A stretch of DNA of 64,000 nt. Origin: Gynuella sunshinyii YC6258 (GTDB lineage Bacteria > Pseudomonadota > Gammaproteobacteria > Pseudomonadales > Natronospirillaceae). The notes beneath the pieces are model-generated. The model had not been told where the DNA came from. It made no database searches and saw only the letters and a program-made list of their open reading frames with translations. The DNA lies in contig NZ_CP007142.1 of assembly GCF_000940805.1 (NCBI RefSeq), positions 5,308,593 through 5,372,592 on the forward strand, given 5' to 3'. Below are positions 59,752-64,000 of this stretch, piece by piece. Position 1 is the stretch's first letter; every line of letters begins with the position of its first letter. The position numbers were made by a program, and so were the translations under genes.

Positions 59752-60312
59752 TTAACTATCTGTAAACCACGGGATGGTGGCGGTCTGGCTCAGGCCATAA
59801 CTTGAAAACACGCCATTGACTGGCTGCTCTATCAGGGGGCCATGTTCAACAAATACTCTCATCATTGATTTGCTGGACATGCTTTGAAATTGAGCATAGG
59901 GCAACTTTAACAGCGTTGACGATTCTTCCGGATATTTCTGCCAGGCGTCTTCAACGGTTTTCCAACCCTTAGTGATCAGACGTTTTCTTTTATTGTGAGC
60001 ACTTTTGGCCTGCCTGCGTCTGACGACCCGATGTTTGCATCCAGAGGGTACTGGCAAAGTAGCTGTCACTTCTGTGTAGTCCCGTAATCCCTGCAACCAG
60101 TTTTCAGTTAGCAAATTATCCAGATCACCGGCGCTTCCGTGTACTCTCATGACAGCACCAAGGCTTTTTGCAAATTCTGGAAAACTTAATCCTGTTCGCC
60201 CTTGCCCCGCTTTCATGATAATACGATGCAATTTTGCATAGACAGCATTCATCAAGATGGTTTCTTTAAATTCCGGGTCTGGCAACACACGAATATCAAA
60301 ATAGTAGTCCAT
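59752..60312 (-). CDS. cas6f: Cas6f (Csy4) CRISPR RNA endoribonuclease
   Basis: 186 aa, the usual Csy4 size. MDYYFDIRVLPDPEFKETILMNAVYAKLHRI matches the Cas6f N-terminus; the catalytic His is expected in the KLHR segment. The basic C-terminal region KHRVVRRRQAKSAHNKRKRLI is the RNA-binding Arg-rich helix. It cuts the pre-crRNA after the repeat hairpin and stays bound to the crRNA 3' end in the Csy complex. It starts 8 bases after csy3 and is last in the operon. Confidence 0.95.
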   Translation of the reverse strand: MDYYFDIRVLPDPEFKETILMNAVYAKLHRIIMKAGQGRTGLSFPEFAKSLGAVMRVHGSAGDLDNLLTENWLQGLRDYTEVTATLPVPSGCKHRVVRRRQAKSAHNKRKRLITKGWKTVEDAWQKYPEESSTLLKLPYAQFQSMSSKSMMRVFVEHGPLIEQPVNGVFSSYGLSQTATIPWFTDS

Positions 60313-60320
60313 AACCCCAC

Positions 60321-61349
60321 CTATTTATCGCTGTCTCCGAACACACCACCACGAATCAACATGGCCATCACAAAGTGTTGTTGGTCTTCTTCGGGCTCCT
60401 GATCTTTAAGCACCCATTTGTCCAGCAGGTTATAAAAATCCATTTTTTCTTTTGGCTGACGATACGCTCTGCCTCGACTGGTGACAGAACCATAGGGCTC
60501 TACGGCAATAGGCCCGAGATCGTTTCCTTGTGGGTACCATGTATCAATGGTACGCAGTGCATTACCTATTTTTTGAGAGTGCATGGCGGCTGTATTGTTC
60601 ACACAATACAAGGATTTACTTTTGTTACTTTCGCCTGCGGTATCCAGTACCAGTTCCTGAGACGGAAAAACTTCCTGTGCATTACCAATACGCACGTAAG
60701 CATCCACTTCCAGTAAAGAGAAGCTGTTGCCCAGCAAACCAGCCTGAATCACCTCGGCCAGTTTTTGTATTTCCTGATCTTCTTTGGTGAAGTTTCTCAG
60801 ATCGTAATCATAGGCATTAAACGTCCAGGTGTATGCTGCCTGTTGTTTAACAATGTGTCTGACGACGATGGTAATGACTTCTGCACCAATGCGGTTTCGC
60901 CATAAGAAGCGGCCATTGGCAATATTGCTCGCATAGCGTTTGGCCAGTTCTTTAAACTGGTACTTGTCGATATATCCATGGATGATGGTTTCCAGTTTGT
61001 CCTGATAAGCCGGGCTGTTACATACTGATGGCACTGCCAGTTCGCCCAGCACTCGCAGGGTAAAATTGACTTTCAGGGTATCGGCATTTTCCGGCAGGGA
61101 TGCTGTATCAACTCTTTGCAGATTGGCTTTCTGGATTTCGGCATCCAGCTTTGTCTCATCGCTGGCAATGGCATTTTTTAGCCGATTGGAAATGACCCCA
61201 CGGACATCTTTGGTATCTACTTTAACGGGAACCCAGGTTGTATTTTCGAGATTTTCAGACCAGGTACCCGCATACATGAAAGCATCGGAGTTTGCCAGTT
61301 TACGTTCAAAAGCCAGTACGGTTGCAGTGGTCAGTTTTTCTGCTGCCAT
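60321..61349 (-). CDS. csy3: Cas7f (Csy3) backbone subunit
   Basis: 342 aa, the size of Pseudomonas Csy3. [25 protein letters not shown] and [22 protein letters not shown] are family landmarks; [14 protein letters not shown] is in the palm domain. Six copies form the crRNA-covering backbone. A GAGG element precedes the ATG. It lies 16 bases from csy2. Confidence 0.95.
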   Translation of the reverse strand: MAAEKLTTATVLAFERKLANSDAFMYAGTWSENLENTTWVPVKVDTKDVRGVISNRLKNAIASDETKLDAEIQKANLQRVDTASLPENADTLKVNFTLRVLGELAVPSVCNSPAYQDKLETIIHGYIDKYQFKELAKRYASNIANGRFLWRNRIGAEVITIVVRHIVKQQAAYTWTFNAYDYDLRNFTKEDQEIQKLAEVIQAGLLGNSFSLLEVDAYVRIGNAQEVFPSQELVLDTAGESNKSKSLYCVNNTAAMHSQKIGNALRTIDTWYPQGNDLGPIAVEPYGSVTSRGRAYRQPKEKMDFYNLLDKWVLKDQEPEEDQQHFVMAMLIRGGVFGDSDK

Positions 61350-61365
61350 GATTTGTTCCTCTCAA

Positions 61366-62298
61366 TTAAGCTTCATTGCTGATGATTTTTTGGGTACAAA
61401 GGTACCAATCGTCCCGAGGTTGGTACTGCCAGAATAGCGGGTCGAGGGTGATAAATTTGTTTAAACTGATCCATTCACCGATGCCGTATACGGATTCTAC
61501 AAACTGGAATGGGGTATTGGGATCCCGGGCATTGGCTACCTCGCCGGCCGGGTACAAAGGTGAAATGCCTTTATAACCGGTCATAATCGGCACCAGATAG
61601 CCTGCTGCGGGTTTGGGTTTGTATTCCCATTTAGCCTTGGTGGATTCTGTCGGTTGCTCGTTGGTTTCAGAATCGACGACGGGTCGATATTGCAAGGTAC
61701 AGAAATCCAGAAATGCATCGAGCATACTTGCCTGCGGATTTTCTTCCATTAATGCCTGATGATGGGACCATAACAATTCGCTGCGGTCTATGAGGGTGTA
61801 ACCCGGCAACAGTGAGAACAATAGCCGACGAGCAGATTTCTCATCCTGGCAATCGTCCTGTATGTCAATGCCCCGCCAGGAAATGACAGATCCCCCTGCA
61901 AGCCTGAGCAGCGGCAGTTTTTCCGCGATAAATTCCGGAACGTCAACGTCGTCATCACGATCCAGAAATCCCTCAATCTCGATGATGAGCGATACTTCCA
62001 GATGCATTTTACCTTCTTCATTAAAGGGTGCGGTTTTGCCTTCTTTGGTCAGAGGATTACGGGTCAGTGCAAAAACCTGATCGCCCCAGGCTTTGGGTTG
62101 CTGACTTTTAACCTGATGACTGTGGGCAATCACACAGCAGCGCTTGAGACAGAGATGCTCAAATTGAGATTGCATCATTCGTGATAATGCATGGGTAAAC
62201 CCCAAAAAGTGTGTCATCGCCGGAAAACCATAGGTTATGCCAGAAATGGCATTGGCATTTTCAACACTGACTCGACGCAGGATCAATAACGATTTCAT
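61366..62298 (-). CDS. csy2: Cas5f (Csy2)
   Basis: 310 aa from the ATG at 62298, which has GGAGGG upstream and shares ATGA with the csy1 stop; the frame is open 38 codons further inside csy1 and is not used. MKSLLILRRVSVENANAISGITYG, FPAMTHFLGFTHAL and GVRPIPL-like family blocks (GYKGISPLYPAGEVANARDPN, FQFVESVYGIGEWI) identify Csy2. It caps the 5' end of the crRNA with Csy1. Confidence 0.94.
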   Translation of the reverse strand: MKSLLILRRVSVENANAISGITYGFPAMTHFLGFTHALSRMMQSQFEHLCLKRCCVIAHSHQVKSQQPKAWGDQVFALTRNPLTKEGKTAPFNEEGKMHLEVSLIIEIEGFLDRDDDVDVPEFIAEKLPLLRLAGGSVISWRGIDIQDDCQDEKSARRLLFSLLPGYTLIDRSELLWSHHQALMEENPQASMLDAFLDFCTLQYRPVVDSETNEQPTESTKAKWEYKPKPAAGYLVPIMTGYKGISPLYPAGEVANARDPNTPFQFVESVYGIGEWISLNKFITLDPLFWQYQPRDDWYLCTQKIISNEA

Positions 62299-63581
62299 TG
62301 ACCAAATCCCTCCAGTTCTTTGCGCAATGCGTCTTTGGCTTCTCTTTTCCAGACGCCATGTTCGGGGGCCGCCACATTGAAACCATAGTAACGAAGTTGA
62401 CGATTCAACCAATGGGCAAATTGATTAGCCAGATCATCGAGCCATTCGCTTTGCTCACGAGCCTGCTGGAATTCAACATCAGGACAGTCAGGATCAAGCC
62501 AGTATTTTTCGGTATCGGAGATATGTGATTCCACACTCCACCCCGGATTTGGCAAGGCTCTGATGCTGGCACCGGTCAGCACAAACATTTCAATGAGTGC
62601 ATCAACATAGTTAGCCCGCCGGTTGCGGATCTCCATATTATTAAAGTCTTTTGCACTTCTTAGTAATTTCACCAATCGTTTGACCGTGGGTAGCGCCTGA
62701 CGGGTATAACGCCGCCAGAAAGCAAAACGGGTCATCGGTGGTTTAAGCTGGTTCTGCCACGCAGGAGGCTGGGCATTAAACAGAAAGGTTTTACCACCGC
62801 GCAGGCTATTGAGCTGAGACACATTCTGCGGCTTGGTCCCTCCAAAACTTTGCACAGCCATACCCGGAAAGTCGATGGTTGGCTGGTTTGCATATAAACC
62901 TTTTTTGCGCTGCTCTCGCAGATGCTTGCTTTCTTCTGAAAATCGATGATGAATAATCCGTTCATGAACGGCCTGTACCAGAGACGAGGAAAACAACGCA
63001 CCTAACAAATGATAAGTGTTCCCTTCTACCGGGAAAAACACCTGCTTGGCCAGCCTGTGAGAACTGGGATCGGTCACTTCAAAAACCCGACTGAAGCCCT
63101 GCAACCACTCATTCAGTTGTTCATCACTTTCAGCGAAGGCGGTTAGTGCCGACGCATCTTTGTTAGCCAGGCACTGATACAGAGTCTGGCCACCTGCAGA
63201 TAATTTCAACAGCCCGGCAATATCAAGGGCAGCCGCATTACCGGTAATATCAATGGCACGATCAGGCAAACTGGTGGTGCACAGATATGGCATTCGGGAG
63301 TCGTTTTCGGCATCGCTATAAATGCTGGAGCCTTTGGCATCACCATGGGTATATTTAAGCGCGTGAGTCACGAGCTTGATCTGACCGGCACGGCTGGCGG
63401 CATCCGTCAGCCAGACCGGTGGCGAGAAACGTTCGAGCTCCTGCTGTCTTGCCAGACTCAGTTCGCTGTCGCTCACTCCCGCCTGTTGCTGCTTTTTCTG
63501 TTCTTTATCCAGCTTTTCAAGGCGGGCATCCGCCCTTTGCCGGATATAGGTTTCAATCGCAGCAGTTAAGGGATGCTGCAT
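62295..63581 (-). CDS. csy1: Cas8f (Csy1) large subunit
   Basis: 428 aa with a perfect AAGGAGG site. Family landmarks: AIETYIRQRADARLEKLDKEQKK, VTHALKYTHGDAKGSSIY, FGGTKPQNVSQLNSLRGGKTFLFNAQPPAW and QLRYYGFN. Csy1 recognises the PAM and holds the crRNA 5' handle with Csy2. In standard I-F operons cas1 and cas2-3 precede it; here the 5' side holds instead a mini-array on the opposite strand and a vapC-like gene. It is first in the csy1-csy2-csy3-cas6f operon. Confidence 0.95.
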   Translation of the reverse strand: MQHPLTAAIETYIRQRADARLEKLDKEQKKQQQAGVSDSELSLARQQELERFSPPVWLTDAASRAGQIKLVTHALKYTHGDAKGSSIYSDAENDSRMPYLCTTSLPDRAIDITGNAAALDIAGLLKLSAGGQTLYQCLANKDASALTAFAESDEQLNEWLQGFSRVFEVTDPSSHRLAKQVFFPVEGNTYHLLGALFSSSLVQAVHERIIHHRFSEESKHLREQRKKGLYANQPTIDFPGMAVQSFGGTKPQNVSQLNSLRGGKTFLFNAQPPAWQNQLKPPMTRFAFWRRYTRQALPTVKRLVKLLRSAKDFNNMEIRNRRANYVDALIEMFVLTGASIRALPNPGWSVESHISDTEKYWLDPDCPDVEFQQAREQSEWLDDLANQFAHWLNRQLRYYGFNVAAPEHGVWKREAKDALRKELEGFGQ

Positions 63582-63678
63582 AAAGACCTCCTTTTAGTGA
63601 TTCACCTCACCTTTCCGCTACAGCCTCTGGAGAAGAGAAGTTAACGTTTAATTCGCCAATAAATATTGGCTTTGCTAT

Positions 63679-63751
63679 CAGCGCTACCGACTGGTAGCTC
63701 AGAAATAAGTAGTTGCGGTTCTTATCGCTAAGTTCACTGCCGCACAGGCAG
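63679..63751 (+). CRISPR. Degenerate two-repeat mini-array encoding a possible crRNA-like regulator
   Basis: Repeat 1 (63679-63705) is decayed but keeps a hairpin CTACC-GACT-GGTAG in which both arms changed relative to CTGCC/GGCAG, so pairing is kept. It ends CTCAGAAA, against CTTAGAAA in the array. Repeat 2 (63732-63751) keeps exactly the 20 bases GTTCACTGCCGCACAGGCAG, up to the Cas6f cut site, and is lost beyond. The 'spacer' is 26 bases (63706-63731), not 32. Cleavage would give a 54-nt RNA with 8-nt and 20-nt handles. Orientation is opposite to csy1 and to the main array. Crossing the csy1 5' region suggests a regulatory crRNA-like RNA (CreR type). Confidence 0.75.
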
Positions 63752-63754
63752 CCC

Positions 63755-63776
63755 GCCGCCCCTCTCCTGGGGCGGC
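63755..63776 (+). terminator. GC-rich hairpin after the mini-array
   Basis: GCCGCCCC and GGGGCGGC form a perfect 8-bp stem with a TCTCCT loop, three bases after the mini-array. Only a weak T-content follows (ACTCTGTTCTC). It may end a mini-array transcript or mark the vapC 3' end. Confidence 0.5.
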
Positions 63777-63817
63777 ACTCTGTTCTCACATCACCACCTG
63801 CCGGCATCAGTTCGCCT

Positions 63818-64000
63818 TTAATCATTGGTCCAGTCCTCGACCCGCAAATCAGGCACTCGGTTAAATTCCCGGGTGTTGTTGGTCACCAGCACGCAGCCTG
63901 CTGCGATGGCATTTCCGGCAATGGCTGAGTCATTGGCTCCGATGGGTGTCCCTTGTTCGGCAAGGTGTAGTTTGATTTGCGTGGTTGCGTCGACGGCGGC
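63818..64000 (-). CDS. VapC/FitB-like PIN-domain toxin, C-terminal part
   Basis: The minus-strand frame entering at 64000 gives 60 residues ending DLRVEDWTND. It has the PIN C-terminal core: GANDSAIAGNAIAAGCVLVTNN with the acidic metal residue in ND, then TREFNRVPDLRVEDW. This is a type II toxin RNase normally paired with a VapB antitoxin, whose gene would lie outside the window. It occupies the place where cas2-3 would be expected relative to csy1. Confidence 0.85.
   Translation of the reverse strand, partial: AAVDATTQIKLHLAEQGTPIGANDSAIAGNAIAAGCVLVTNNTREFNRVPDLRVEDWTND

Noticed and set aside
59752-63581. A CRISPR-associated transposon (type I-F3, Tn7-like)
   Set aside because: csy1 and csy2 are separate full-length genes, and there is no tniQ, tnsA, tnsB or tnsC in the window. 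It is I-F1-like.
63607-63825. A 72-codon minus-strand frame across the mini-array
   Set aside because: It includes translated repeat (CLCGSE), has no ribosome site and overlaps structured non-coding sequence.
63582-63900. A target site for the mini-array spacer at the csy1 promoter
   Set aside because: I looked for CC followed by a TAAGTAGT-like seed on both strands and found no convincing match. The target may lie outside the window.

Overview
The window reads as chromosome of a free-living, polymer-degrading, probably marine gammaproteobacterium. GC content is moderate, with AT-rich gaps between genes. The YtfQRT-YjfF importer, the PBP1C/alpha-2-macroglobulin pair, Fur and GGDEF/EAL proteins, and secreted chitinase-like, mannanase-like and vibriolysin-like enzymes all point that way. 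A Gynuella/Hahella-like Oceanospirillales member would fit, but that is a guess from gene content only. No rRNA, tRNA or intact transposase was seen.

Layout. 1-2.1 kb: a divergent iron-siderophore import locus (FecCD permease fragment, Fur box, FecB-like binding protein) and a small secreted protein. 2.5-3.7 kb: an MNT-HEPN fusion and a doubtful small ORF. 3.8-8.4 kb: the ytfQ-ytfR-ytfT-yjfF galactofuranose-type ABC operon on the minus strand. 9-16 kb: single metabolic genes (isochorismatase-like hydrolase, SDR, beta-helix surface protein, LigJ-like hydratase, CAT-like acetyltransferase, phosphoesterase). 16-26.8 kb: an M4 protease with two PPC domains, Fe-alcohol dehydrogenase, threonine aldolase, an AP2-like protein, a GH5 mannanase-CBM2 and an HDOD protein, separated by long AT-rich gaps. 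28-39 kb: a quinone-oxidoreductase-like MDR, an outer-membrane barrel, a MalT-type regulator, tandem paralogous 7TM-PAS-GGDEF-EAL proteins and a ChvE-like sugar-binding protein. 39.4-45.2 kb: HNH nuclease, FKBP isomerase, rhodanese, GST, an internally duplicated low-complexity protein and a GH18 protein. 45.9-55.8 kb: pbpC and a giant alpha-2-macroglobulin whose N-terminus carries about six extra Ig-like modules. 56.3-56.9 kb: a C4-antisense-RNA-like leader with a small ORF. 57.1-63.8 kb: a type I-F CRISPR array of 39 clear repeats plus one decayed repeat, with cas6f, csy3, csy2 and csy1. 63.8-64 kb: the end of a VapC-like PIN toxin.

The most interesting part is the CRISPR locus. Upstream of csy1, on the opposite strand, lies a two-repeat degenerate mini-array (63679-63751). 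It keeps a base-paired Cas6f-type hairpin with compensatory changes, an 8-nt handle and a short 26-nt 'spacer', as expected for a crRNA-like RNA that could guide the Csy complex to a regulatory target. No cas1 or cas2-3 is in the window. Two array spacers (58056-58088 and 58538-58569) match each other except at synonymous codon positions, which suggests homologous genes of related phages. The window also holds a dispersed palindrome-headed repeat family (at least three longer and several short copies), two of which abut or supply stop codons.
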